A stretch of 14,552 bases of DNA, from the NCBI GenBank assembly GCA_030150665.1, contig JASLFJ010000135.1, positions 1 to 14,552 of the forward strand, read 5' to 3'. Below, piece by piece: positions 6,914 to 13,827 of the stretch. Position numbers and translations under genes: made by a program. Every line of letters starts with the position of its first letter. The first letter of the stretch is position 1. The DNA comes from Enterococcaceae bacterium (GTDB lineage Bacteria > Bacillota > Bacilli > Lactobacillales > Catellicoccaceae). A model generated the notes under the pieces. The model searched no databases. It was not told the origin of the DNA and worked only from the letters and a program-made list of their open reading frames with translations.

Positions 6914-7594
6914 ATGCGCTATATTGAAGTGCGTGATGTTACATTTGCTTATGATGAGACACCAGTTTTAGAACATATTTCTTATGATTTAAATTCCGGA
7001 GAATTTGTTACATTAACAGGAGAAAATGGGGCGGCAAAGTCTACATTGGTGCGTATTATGTTAAAATTATTAACCCCACAACAAGGATCTATTTGGTATG
7101 CTGCAAAAAATATAGATGGCACACCGCTGACTATGGGGTATTTGCCCCAACAAATTGCATCATTTGATGTTGGATTTCCAAGTACGGTATATGAATTAGT
7201 TGCTTCTGGAAGGTATCCTCGGGGTCGATGGTTTAAACGGTTAACTGCTTTTGACCATGAGTGTATTACTCAAGCCCTACATTCAGTTGAGATGTGGGAC
7301 TTTCGAGATCGAAAAATTGGTGATTTATCAGGCGGGCAAAAACAACGTGTCTGTATGGCTAGATTATTTGCCAGTAATCCTGATATTTTTGTATTAGATG
7401 AACCAACGACAGGTATGGATGAGCGATCTCGACAACAATTTTATCAACTACTGCACCATCAAGCTCAAGATCATCATAAAACAGTGTTTATGATTACACA
7501 TGATCATGATGAAGTAAAACAGTATATTGATCGAAATATTCGATTAGTAAGAAAGGAGTCATGTCAATGGCGATGTTTTCATATGAGTTCATGA
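6914..7594 (+). CDS. adcC: Zinc ABC transporter ATP-binding protein AdcC
   Basis: This is the cytoplasmic ATPase of a metal (zinc-type) ABC importer, 226 residues long. Motifs in order are Walker A GENGAAKST (36-44), Q-loop YLPQQIASF (77-84), a family stretch GFPSTVYEL (87-95), the signature LSGGQKQR (138-145), Walker B FVLDEPTTG (159-167), switch His196 in ITHD, and a C-terminal WRCF (219-222) also found in streptococcal AdcC. The residue before the P-loop lysine is Ala, not the usual Gly. I recall the same GENGAAK in pneumococcal AdcC, so it is a family trait rather than damage. The longest frame starts at GTG 6905, but AAGAGGGG at 6898-6905 leaves proper spacing only for ATG 6914. It overlaps adcB by 28 nt. 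The specificity for Zn over Mn is taken from the AdcC resemblance. Confidence 0.93.
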   Translation: MRYIEVRDVTFAYDETPVLEHISYDLNSGEFVTLTGENGAAKSTLVRIMLKLLTPQQGSIWYAAKNIDGTPLTMGYLPQQIASFDVGFPSTVYELVASGRYPRGRWFKRLTAFDHECITQALHSVEMWDFRDRKIGDLSGGQKQRVCMARLFASNPDIFVLDEPTTGMDERSRQQFYQLLHHQAQDHHKTVFMITHDHDEVKQYIDRNIRLVRKESCQWRCFHMSS

Positions 7595-8397
7595 GGCGTG
7601 CATTATTTGCTTCTTTTTTTATGGCAATGATGGCACCGATGCTGGGTGTATTTTTAGTGATTCGTAGACAATCACTACTTGCAGATACATTATCTCACGT
7701 ATCTTTAGCTGGTGTTGCGCTAGGTTTTTTCTTTCAGGTGAATCCGACGTGGACGACGCTTGTCATTGTTGTCATTACCGCTATTATTTTAGAGTATTTA
7801 CGTACACTTTATATTAGCTACTCTGAAGTAGCTACGGCTATTGTTATGTCAGGTGGATTAGCATTAGCCCTTGTGTTAATGGATCGATCTCAAGGCAATA
7901 GCAGTATGAAAATTCAACAGTATTTATTTGGCTCTATCGTCACGGTGACTTGGGATCAAGTTTGGTTTTTAGGAATATTATGTGCCATTATTTTATTATT
8001 ATTTTTATTATTTCACCGAATGCTTTATGTTTTAATTTTTGATGAACAAATTGCTCATGTTGATGGACTTCCTACACGATTGATGGCTGTTGTGTTTAAT
8101 ATTTGTATTGGGGTTGCGATTACATTGATGATTCCGATAGCAGGAGCGTTATTAGTTTCTGCAATTATGATTTTACCAGCGGCTATTGCGATGCGTCTTG
8201 GAAATAAATTTTTACATGTGATTGGGTTAAGTATGTTGTTAGGGTTATGTGGCATGATTGCTGGACTGATGACCTCTTATACATGGGATTCTCCGTCAGG
8301 GGCAACCATTACATTAGTTTATATTGTTTTATTTTTAGTTGTTTTAATGATTCAGCGTATATTTCAATGGACTAAGCGAAAAAAGTATCAAAAGTAA
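7567..8397 (+). CDS. adcB: Zinc ABC transporter permease AdcB
   Basis: This is the integral membrane subunit of the same importer, in the ABC-3 (ZnuB/MntB/AdcB) permease family, with 276 residues and about eight or nine hydrophobic segments. It begins with MAMFSYEFMRRALF, close to the AdcB N-terminus. It carries the conserved ADTLSHVSLAGVALGFF stretch (about 40-56), a central PGS-like SQGNSS loop with YLFGSI (about 118-123), FDEQIAHVDGLP near 158-169 (the coupling-helix region that contacts the ATPase), and SAIMILPAAIAMRLG (about 198-212). ATG 7561 is also in frame, but AAAGGAG at 7552-7558 is 2 nt from it and 8 nt from ATG 7567, so 7567 is preferred. The start lies inside adcC, indicating coupled translation. 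The metal-binding lipoprotein (adcA) and the regulator adcR are not adjacent. Confidence 0.93.
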   Translation: MAMFSYEFMRRALFASFFMAMMAPMLGVFLVIRRQSLLADTLSHVSLAGVALGFFFQVNPTWTTLVIVVITAIILEYLRTLYISYSEVATAIVMSGGLALALVLMDRSQGNSSMKIQQYLFGSIVTVTWDQVWFLGILCAIILLLFLLFHRMLYVLIFDEQIAHVDGLPTRLMAVVFNICIGVAITLMIPIAGALLVSAIMILPAAIAMRLGNKFLHVIGLSMLLGLCGMIAGLMTSYTWDSPSGATITLVYIVLFLVVLMIQRIFQWTKRKKYQK

Positions 8398-8456
8398 AGT
8401 AGTTCTATATATGAGTTGATAGTCAGCTTACGTCATAAATAATAGGATGATTAAAA

Positions 8457-8498
8457 AATAAAAAACAGATAAAGCAACGGCTTTATCTGTTTTTTATT
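8457..8498 (+). terminator. Strong Rho-independent terminator after adcB
   Basis: A 19-bp perfect stem is closed by C8475-G8480 around an AACG tetraloop. Its core is CAGATAAAGC at 8466-8475 with GCTTTATCTG at 8480-8489. It is flanked by an A-run on the left and a six-T run at 8490-8495, so it could act in both directions. It separates adcCB from the suf operon. Confidence 0.92.
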
Positions 8499-8545
8499 AT
8501 TTGCTTTCTTATTTTTAAATATTTTAATAAAATGAGGAGAAGTAT

Positions 8546-8574
8546 TTGCGATTCATTCTCAATTAGGATAAACT
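8546..8574 (+). promoter_or_regulatory. Possible suf operon promoter
   Basis: TTGCGA at 8546-8551 and TAAACT at 8569-8574 are spaced by 17 bp, each matching the consensus at 4 of 6 positions. This leaves a leader of about 35 nt before sufC. An alternative pair is TTGCTT at 8501-8506 with TTAATA at 8524-8529. A promoter must lie in 8499-8610 because a strong terminator precedes it. The exact hexamers are uncertain. Confidence 0.33.
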
Positions 8575-8616
8575 AAAAGACGTACAGTTAATTATGAAAT
8601 AATGGAGGGACAGCAG

Positions 8617-9387
8617 ATGTCTGTATTAGAAATAAAAAATTTACATGTATCAATTGAAGGGAAAGAAATTTTAAAAGGTGTTAACTTAGTCATGAATACC
8701 GGAGAAATTCATGCGATTATGGGACCTAATGGAACAGGAAAATCAACACTTTCTGCAGCAATTATGGGCAATCCTAATTATGATGTGACTGAAGGAGAAA
8801 TTTTATTAGATGGTGTGAATCTTTTAGAATTAGAAGTTGATGAACGTGCCCTTGCAGGATTATTTTTAGCAATGCAGTATCCAAGTGAAATTCCTGGAGT
8901 AACTAATGCAGAATTTATTCGAGCAGCGATGAATGCACGTCGTCCAGAAGATGATAAAATTTCGGTTATGGAATTTATTCGTATTTTAGATGAAAAAATG
9001 GAATTACTGAATATGCCAGAAGAGATGGCAGAGCGTTATTTAAATGAAGGGTTTTCTGGTGGAGAGAAAAAACGTAATGAAATTTTACAGTTATTAATGT
9101 TAGAGCCGACATTTGCGATTTTAGATGAGATTGACTCAGGCTTAGATATTGATGCGCTTAAAGTGGTAGCACAAGGTGTTAATGCGATGCGTGGGGAAGA
9201 TTTTGGTGCGTTAATTATTACCCACTATCAACGATTATTAAACTATATCACGCCAGATGTTGTACATGTGATGATGGATGGACGTATTGTAAAAACAGGT
9301 GATGCGACACTGGCAAAACGTCTTGAAGCTGAGGGATATCAAGGAATTAGTAGTGAATTAGGTATTGAATGGACAGAAGAAGCGTAG
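8617..9387 (+). CDS. sufC: Fe-S cluster assembly ATPase SufC
   Basis: SufC is the ABC-type ATPase of the SufBCD scaffold. Its ATP-driven dimerisation reshapes SufB-SufD during Fe-S cluster assembly in the cytosol, and it is not a transporter subunit. The 256 residues include Walker A GPNGTGKST (36-44), a Q-loop MQYP (86-89), the signature FSGGEKKR (146-153, the SufC form of LSGGQ), Walker B FAILDE (166-171), D-loop SGLD (174-177) and switch His203 in ITHYQRLL. ATG 8602 is in frame, but GGAGGGA at 8604-8610 lies 6 nt before ATG 8617 and MSVLEIKNL is the family N-terminus, so 8617 is used. It is the first gene of the sufCDSUB order found across Firmicutes. Confidence 0.97.
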   Translation: MSVLEIKNLHVSIEGKEILKGVNLVMNTGEIHAIMGPNGTGKSTLSAAIMGNPNYDVTEGEILLDGVNLLELEVDERALAGLFLAMQYPSEIPGVTNAEFIRAAMNARRPEDDKISVMEFIRILDEKMELLNMPEEMAERYLNEGFSGGEKKRNEILQLLMLEPTFAILDEIDSGLDIDALKVVAQGVNAMRGEDFGALIITHYQRLLNYITPDVVHVMMDGRIVKTGDATLAKRLEAEGYQGISSELGIEWTEEA

Positions 9388-9398
9388 GAGGAAAAAAT

Positions 9399-10718
9399 AT
9401 GCGTCAGAAAAATTGGCATAATTATGAAGATGAGGTACGTGCATTTTCAAAGATTCAAGAAGAACCAACATGGATGTTACAAAAACGCTTAGAAGCGCTT
9501 CAAGCGTTAGCATCAGGAAATTTATCATTACCAAATATTGATCGTGTAAAATTATCACGATTTAAATTATTTGAAGTAGGTCATTTTGGGACGAGTGTAT
9601 GGGAAGATGCCTTGCTTTCTGCAGATGTTCCTGACTTTTTAGCATTAGGAGATCATTCAGCGATTGTACAGCGCGGCACAACAACCATTTTAGAACAGAT
9701 TCCAACAGAGCTATTAGCACAAGGCGTGCTTGTTTTAGACTTATTTACAGCATTTAAAGAATATCCAGAGTTGATTGAAAAAATTTATATGACCAAAGTC
9801 ATCCCAGCTCAACGTGATCAATTAACCGCCTTTCACGCGGCATTTATGAACAGTGGTATTTTTATTTACGTACCAAAACATGTAGAAATTAAGGAACCCA
9901 TTGAAAGTTGGTTCTTAGTACCCTCCAATGAAGAAAAAGTTGTCAGCAAACATGTCTTATTATTTGCAGATGAAGGCAGTAAGGTCACTTATTTAGAGCA
10001 TGTTGTTTCAGAAGACTTAGGAAGTACAGAATTTAAAATTTCTGGAAACATGATGGTAGAAGTGATTGCTCAAGCGGGAGCACATGTGCATTATGCCGCT
10101 GTAGATCAGTGGGGTAAATCTTTAAGTACATATATTTACCGAAGAGGTTATGTTGGAAGAGATGCACGTATTGACTGGGCAATTGGTATGATGAATGAAG
10201 GCGATGCTGTTCATGTATGTACAACAGATTTAGTCCATGAAGGTGGCAGCTCAACAACGAATATGATTGGTATGAGTAGTGGTAAACAACGTCAAGCGAT
10301 GCATACTGAGGTGATTAATCACGCACCGCATACAGTAGGACATATTCACCAACACGGGGTGGTATTAGATCAAGCAACGTTAACGTTTAATGGTATTGGA
10401 CATATTTTAAAAGGTGCCAAAGGTGCAGATGCTCAGCAGGAAAGTCGTTTATTAATGTTTTCTGAAGGTGGCAGAGGAGATGCTAATCCGATTTTATTAA
10501 TTGATGAACATGAAGTAACTGCAGGACATGCTGCAAGTGTTGGCCGTGTAGATCCTGATGAAATGTATTATTTAATGAGTCGTGGATTATCAAAAGAGGT
10601 CGCAGAGCGTCTTGTGATTCGTGGATTTTTAAGTAGTGTCTTGACAGAAATTCCAGTTGATGCGACAAGACAACAGTTGGTAGCAGTGATTGAACATAAA
10701 TGGGAGCGTGAAGCTTAA
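9399..10718 (+). CDS. sufD: Fe-S cluster assembly scaffold protein SufD
   Basis: SufD pairs with SufB as scaffold and binds SufC. The 439 residues show an N-terminal helical region (1-60) with EEPTWMLQKRLEAL (21-34), a right-handed beta-helix core (about 150-370), and a C-terminal helical SufC-binding domain with MYYLMSRGLS (389-398). The stretch LIDEHEVTAGHAASVGRVD (367-385) is the SufD hallmark. Its His377 probably corresponds to the cluster-site histidine of E. coli SufD (His360). TAGGAGG at 9385-9391, overlapping the sufC stop, is 7 nt before ATG 9399. The longer frame from 9369 has no such site. Its stop codon shares its last base with the sufS start. The paralogue SufB is encoded at the end of the operon. 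Confidence 0.96.
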   Translation: MRQKNWHNYEDEVRAFSKIQEEPTWMLQKRLEALQALASGNLSLPNIDRVKLSRFKLFEVGHFGTSVWEDALLSADVPDFLALGDHSAIVQRGTTTILEQIPTELLAQGVLVLDLFTAFKEYPELIEKIYMTKVIPAQRDQLTAFHAAFMNSGIFIYVPKHVEIKEPIESWFLVPSNEEKVVSKHVLLFADEGSKVTYLEHVVSEDLGSTEFKISGNMMVEVIAQAGAHVHYAAVDQWGKSLSTYIYRRGYVGRDARIDWAIGMMNEGDAVHVCTTDLVHEGGSSTTNMIGMSSGKQRQAMHTEVINHAPHTVGHIHQHGVVLDQATLTFNGIGHILKGAKGADAQQESRLLMFSEGGRGDANPILLIDEHEVTAGHAASVGRVDPDEMYYLMSRGLSKEVAERLVIRGFLSSVLTEIPVDATRQQLVAVIEHKWEREA

Positions 10719-11944
10719 TGATACAGACGGTTCGAAAAGATTTTCCAATCTTAGATCAAAAAGTTCAAGATCAAGCGCTCATTTATTTAGACAATGCAGC
10801 TACTACGCAAAAGCCAACTCAAGTTTTAGATCGCTTGATGGCTTATTATACAACGGAAAATGCGAATGTACATCGTGGTGTGCATACCTTAGCAGAACGT
10901 GCAACAGCAGCTTATGAAGATGCTAGAGAAGCGGTTAGAGCATTTATTCATGCTAGTTCTACTGAAGAAGTTGTATTTACACGAGGGACTACAACAAGTT
11001 TAAATTGGATTGCCAACAGTTATGCGCCTTTTATTGAAGCAGGCGATGAAATTTTAGTGACACCGATGGAACATCATTCTAATTTAGTTCCTTGGCAAGA
11101 GTTAGCTAAAAGAACAGGTGCACATTTAAGATTTATTCCATTAACAAAAACAGGACAACTAGATATGGAACAAGCACGCCAGTTGATTAATGAGCGGACT
11201 CGAGTGGTTAGTGTAGCTCATGTTTCTAATGTGCTTGGCGTTGTTAATCCAGTGAAGACACTAGCAACTTTAGCGCATGAAGTAGGGGCGATTATGGTTG
11301 TTGATGGAGCACAAGCAGCACCCCATATGCCAATTGATGTTCAAGCATTAGATGTTGATTTTTATGCCTTTAGTGGACATAAAATGTGTGCACCTACAGG
11401 TATTGGTGTGTTATATGGTAAGAAGAAATGGCTTCATACGCTAGAACCTGTTGAATTTGGTGGGGAAATGATTGATATTGTGCAAGATACATGTAGCACA
11501 TGGGCTGCACTTCCTCATAAATGGGAAGCAGGCACACCAAATATTAGTGGAGCTATTGGCTTACATGCTGCGATTGATTATTTAAATGAAATTGGGATGA
11601 AGCAAATTCAAAAGCATCAAGCAGACCTAATGCGTTATGCATTAGAGCACATGTTAGCTCTTGACGGTATTACGATTTATGGGCCTCATCATGAAAAGGA
11701 ACATACAAGTTTAATTTCTTTTAATGTTGATGGTGTACATCCTCATGATTTAGCCACCGCTTTAGATCTTCAAGGGATTGCAATTCGTGCAGGACATCAC
11801 TGCACGCAACCATTAATGCGAGATTTAGGGGTTGCTGCAACAGCGCGTGCAAGTTTTTATATTTATAATACAAAAGAAGACATTGATGCCTTAATTCGTG
11901 GTATTTTAGCAGCAAAGGAGTTTTTCAGTCATGGGCTTATCTAA
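10718..11944 (+). CDS. sufS: Cysteine desulfurase SufS
   Basis: SufS is a PLP-dependent group II cysteine desulfurase. It converts cysteine to alanine and holds the sulfur as a persulfide, passing it to SufU. The 408 residues match the family. Motifs are YLDNAATTQKP (23-33), NVHRGVHTLA (50-59), RGTTTSLN (89-96, phosphate binding), MEHHSN (117-122), VDGAQA (195-200, cofactor-ring Asp196), SGHK (219-222, Schiff-base Lys222) and RAGHHCTQPLM (357-367) with the catalytic Cys362. The ATG overlaps the sufD stop by one base (TAATG), with GGGAG about 11 nt upstream. The 3' end overlaps sufU by 14 nt. Both junctions suggest translational coupling. Confidence 0.97.
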   Translation: MIQTVRKDFPILDQKVQDQALIYLDNAATTQKPTQVLDRLMAYYTTENANVHRGVHTLAERATAAYEDAREAVRAFIHASSTEEVVFTRGTTTSLNWIANSYAPFIEAGDEILVTPMEHHSNLVPWQELAKRTGAHLRFIPLTKTGQLDMEQARQLINERTRVVSVAHVSNVLGVVNPVKTLATLAHEVGAIMVVDGAQAAPHMPIDVQALDVDFYAFSGHKMCAPTGIGVLYGKKKWLHTLEPVEFGGEMIDIVQDTCSTWAALPHKWEAGTPNISGAIGLHAAIDYLNEIGMKQIQKHQADLMRYALEHMLALDGITIYGPHHEKEHTSLISFNVDGVHPHDLATALDLQGIAIRAGHHCTQPLMRDLGVAATARASFYIYNTKEDIDALIRGILAAKEFFSHGLI

Positions 11945-12365
11945 ATTAGAACAGTTATATCGTCAAGTTATTTTAGACCATTCCTCTCATCCAAGACATT
12001 ACGGTGAATTAGAAGATGCTACAGGAGAAGTGCATTTAAATAATCCAACATGCGGTGATGATATTACTGTATATTTTCGTATAGAAGATGATCGCATTGT
12101 AGATGTGCAGTTTACTGGTGTAGGGTGTTCTATTAGTATGGCTAGTGCAAGTATGATGACAGAAGCCGTCCTGGGTAAAACTGTAGATGAAGCTCAAGAA
12201 TTGATAGAACGTTTTTCTGAGATGGTTTTAGGAGAAGAAGTAGATACACAACCCTTAGGAGATGCCGCTTTATTACAAGGAGTTTCTAAGTTTCCTGCTA
12301 GAATTAAATGTGCTACTTTAGGTTGGAAAGCATTAGAAAAGGGAATTCAAGAAGAAGAGGAGTAA
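11931..12365 (+). CDS. sufU: Zinc-dependent sulfurtransferase SufU
   Basis: SufU accepts persulfide sulfur from SufS through a zinc-bound cysteine and delivers it to SufBCD. In Firmicutes it replaces SufE. It belongs to the IscU fold, but the insertion typical of SufU is present (about 87-110). The 144 residues show NNPTCGDD (38-45) with Cys41 and Asp43, GVGCSIS (63-69) with Cys66, and IKCATLGW (125-132) with Cys127, the three-Cys plus Asp zinc set known from Bacillus subtilis SufU. AAAGGAG at 11914-11920 inside sufS is 10 nt before the ATG. The C-terminus is a short acidic tail. The sufB start follows after 12 nt. Confidence 0.96.
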   Translation: MGLSKLEQLYRQVILDHSSHPRHYGELEDATGEVHLNNPTCGDDITVYFRIEDDRIVDVQFTGVGCSISMASASMMTEAVLGKTVDEAQELIERFSEMVLGEEVDTQPLGDAALLQGVSKFPARIKCATLGWKALEKGIQEEEE

Positions 12366-12377
12366 AGGAGAGATAAG

Positions 12378-13778
12378 ATGACACAACCAAATATACCTGA
12401 ATTAGAAGATTATCAATTTGGGTTTCATGATGATGTAAAGCCTGTATTTTCTACAGGAGAAGGATTAACAGAAGATGTCATTCGTGAAATCTCAGCAGTT
12501 AAAGAAGAACCTGAATGGATGTTAGAGTTTCGTTTAAAATCTTTTGAACAATTTAAAAAAATGCCAATGCAGACATGGGGTCCTGATTTATCAGATCTTG
12601 ATTTTTCATCAATTAACTATTATCAAAAACCTAGTGATCGACCTGCTCGTGATTGGGATGATGTTCCTGAAAAAATTAAAGAGACTTTTGAACGCATTGG
12701 TATTCCAGAGGCAGAACAAAAATATTTAGCTGGTGCTTCAGCTCAGTATGAATCTGAAGTTGTTTATCATAATATGAAAGAAGAATTCAGTAAGCTAGGG
12801 ATTATTTTTACAGATACAGATTCTGCACTTAAAGAGCATCCAGAACTGTTTAAAAAATACTTCTCTAAATTAGTGCCACCTACAGATAATAAATTTGCGG
12901 CTTTAAATTCTGCAGTTTGGTCTGGAGGAACCTTTATTTATGTTCCAAAAGGTGTACGATGTGATATACCTATTCAAACCTATTTTCGAATTAATGCAGA
13001 AAACACAGGGCAGTTTGAACGAACTTTAATTATTGTTGATGAAGGTGCTAGTGTGCATTATGTTGAAGGGTGTACAGCACCAACATACTCTAGTAATAGT
13101 TTGCATGCTGCGATTGTGGAGATCTTTACACATAAAGATGCCTATTGTAGATATACAACAATTCAAAACTGGTCAGATAATGTATATAATTTAGTAACAA
13201 AACGAGCAAAAGCTTATGAAGGAGCTACGGTGGAGTGGATTGATGGCAATTTAGGAGCAGATACAACGATGAAATATCCAAGTGTCTTTTTAGATGGACC
13301 TGGAGCACGTGGTACGATGTTATCAATTGCTTTTGCTGGAGCAACTCAAATTCAAGATACAGGTGCGAAAATGATTCATAATGCACCAAATACATCAAGT
13401 TCGATTGTATCTAAGTCTATTGCAAAAGATGGTGGAGAAGTTAATTATCGTGGGCAAGTAACTTTTGGAGCTAAAAGTGCAGGTTCTATTTCACATATTG
13501 AATGTGATACGATTATTATGGATGATCTTTCAAAGAGTGATACAATTCCATTTAATGAAATTCATAATAGTGATGTTGCCTTAGAACATGAAGCTAAAGT
13601 ATCTAAGATTTCTGAAGAACAACTTTATTATTTAATGAGTAGAGGTATTTCAGAAGCAGAAGCAACTGAGATGATTGTTATGGGATTTGTTGAACCATTT
13701 ACTAAAGAATTACCAATGGAATACGCAGTAGAACTGAATCGTCTTATTGCTTATGAAATGGAAGGTAGTGTAGGGTAA
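12378..13778 (+). CDS. sufB: Fe-S cluster assembly scaffold protein SufB
   Basis: SufB is the main scaffold on which the Fe-S cluster forms, in complex with SufC and SufD. The 466 residues are the usual Firmicutes length. Features are an N-terminal helical part with EEPEWMLEFRLKSF (43-56), a beta-helix core with FIYVPKGVRCDIPI (186-199), VHYVEGCTAP (227-236), GARGTMLSIAFAG (309-321), SHIECDTI (372-379) with Cys376, and LEHEAKVSKI (402-411) with His404-Glu405. These probably match the cluster-site Cys405 and His433/Glu434 of E. coli SufB. A C-terminal YYLMSRGIS (417-425) repeats the SufD motif. AAAGGAGAG just after the sufU stop is an excellent ribosome binding site for ATG 12378. It is the last gene of the operon, closed by a hairpin within 8 nt. 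Confidence 0.97.
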   Translation: MTQPNIPELEDYQFGFHDDVKPVFSTGEGLTEDVIREISAVKEEPEWMLEFRLKSFEQFKKMPMQTWGPDLSDLDFSSINYYQKPSDRPARDWDDVPEKIKETFERIGIPEAEQKYLAGASAQYESEVVYHNMKEEFSKLGIIFTDTDSALKEHPELFKKYFSKLVPPTDNKFAALNSAVWSGGTFIYVPKGVRCDIPIQTYFRINAENTGQFERTLIIVDEGASVHYVEGCTAPTYSSNSLHAAIVEIFTHKDAYCRYTTIQNWSDNVYNLVTKRAKAYEGATVEWIDGNLGADTTMKYPSVFLDGPGARGTMLSIAFAGATQIQDTGAKMIHNAPNTSSSIVSKSIAKDGGEVNYRGQVTFGAKSAGSISHIECDTIIMDDLSKSDTIPFNEIHNSDVALEHEAKVSKISEEQLYYLMSRGISEAEATEMIVMGFVEPFTKELPMEYAVELNRLIAYEMEGSVG

Positions 13779-13785
13779 TAAATTT

Positions 13786-13827
13786 AAAGAGCCTAAAACA
13801 TTGAATTGATAATGTTTTAGGCTCTTT
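13786..13827 (+). terminator. Rho-independent terminator after sufB, probably bidirectional
   Basis: A 17-bp perfect stem pairs AAAGAGCCTAAAACATT (13786-13802) with its complement at 13811-13827 around an 8-nt loop. A T-rich tail follows on the plus strand, and TTTAAATTTATT follows on the minus strand. It therefore can end both the suf transcript and the convergent integrase transcript. Confidence 0.88.

Noticed and set aside
8399..8456. Stretch between adcB and its terminator examined for a small gene or RNA.
   Set aside because: There is no ribosome binding site with an open frame and no stable fold by eye other than the terminator itself.
12378..13778. SufB and SufD considered as a recent tandem duplication because both end with a YYLMSRG motif.
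   Set aside because: They are ancient paralogues with distinct signatures and are both present in all sufCDSUB operons, so this is normal family architecture.
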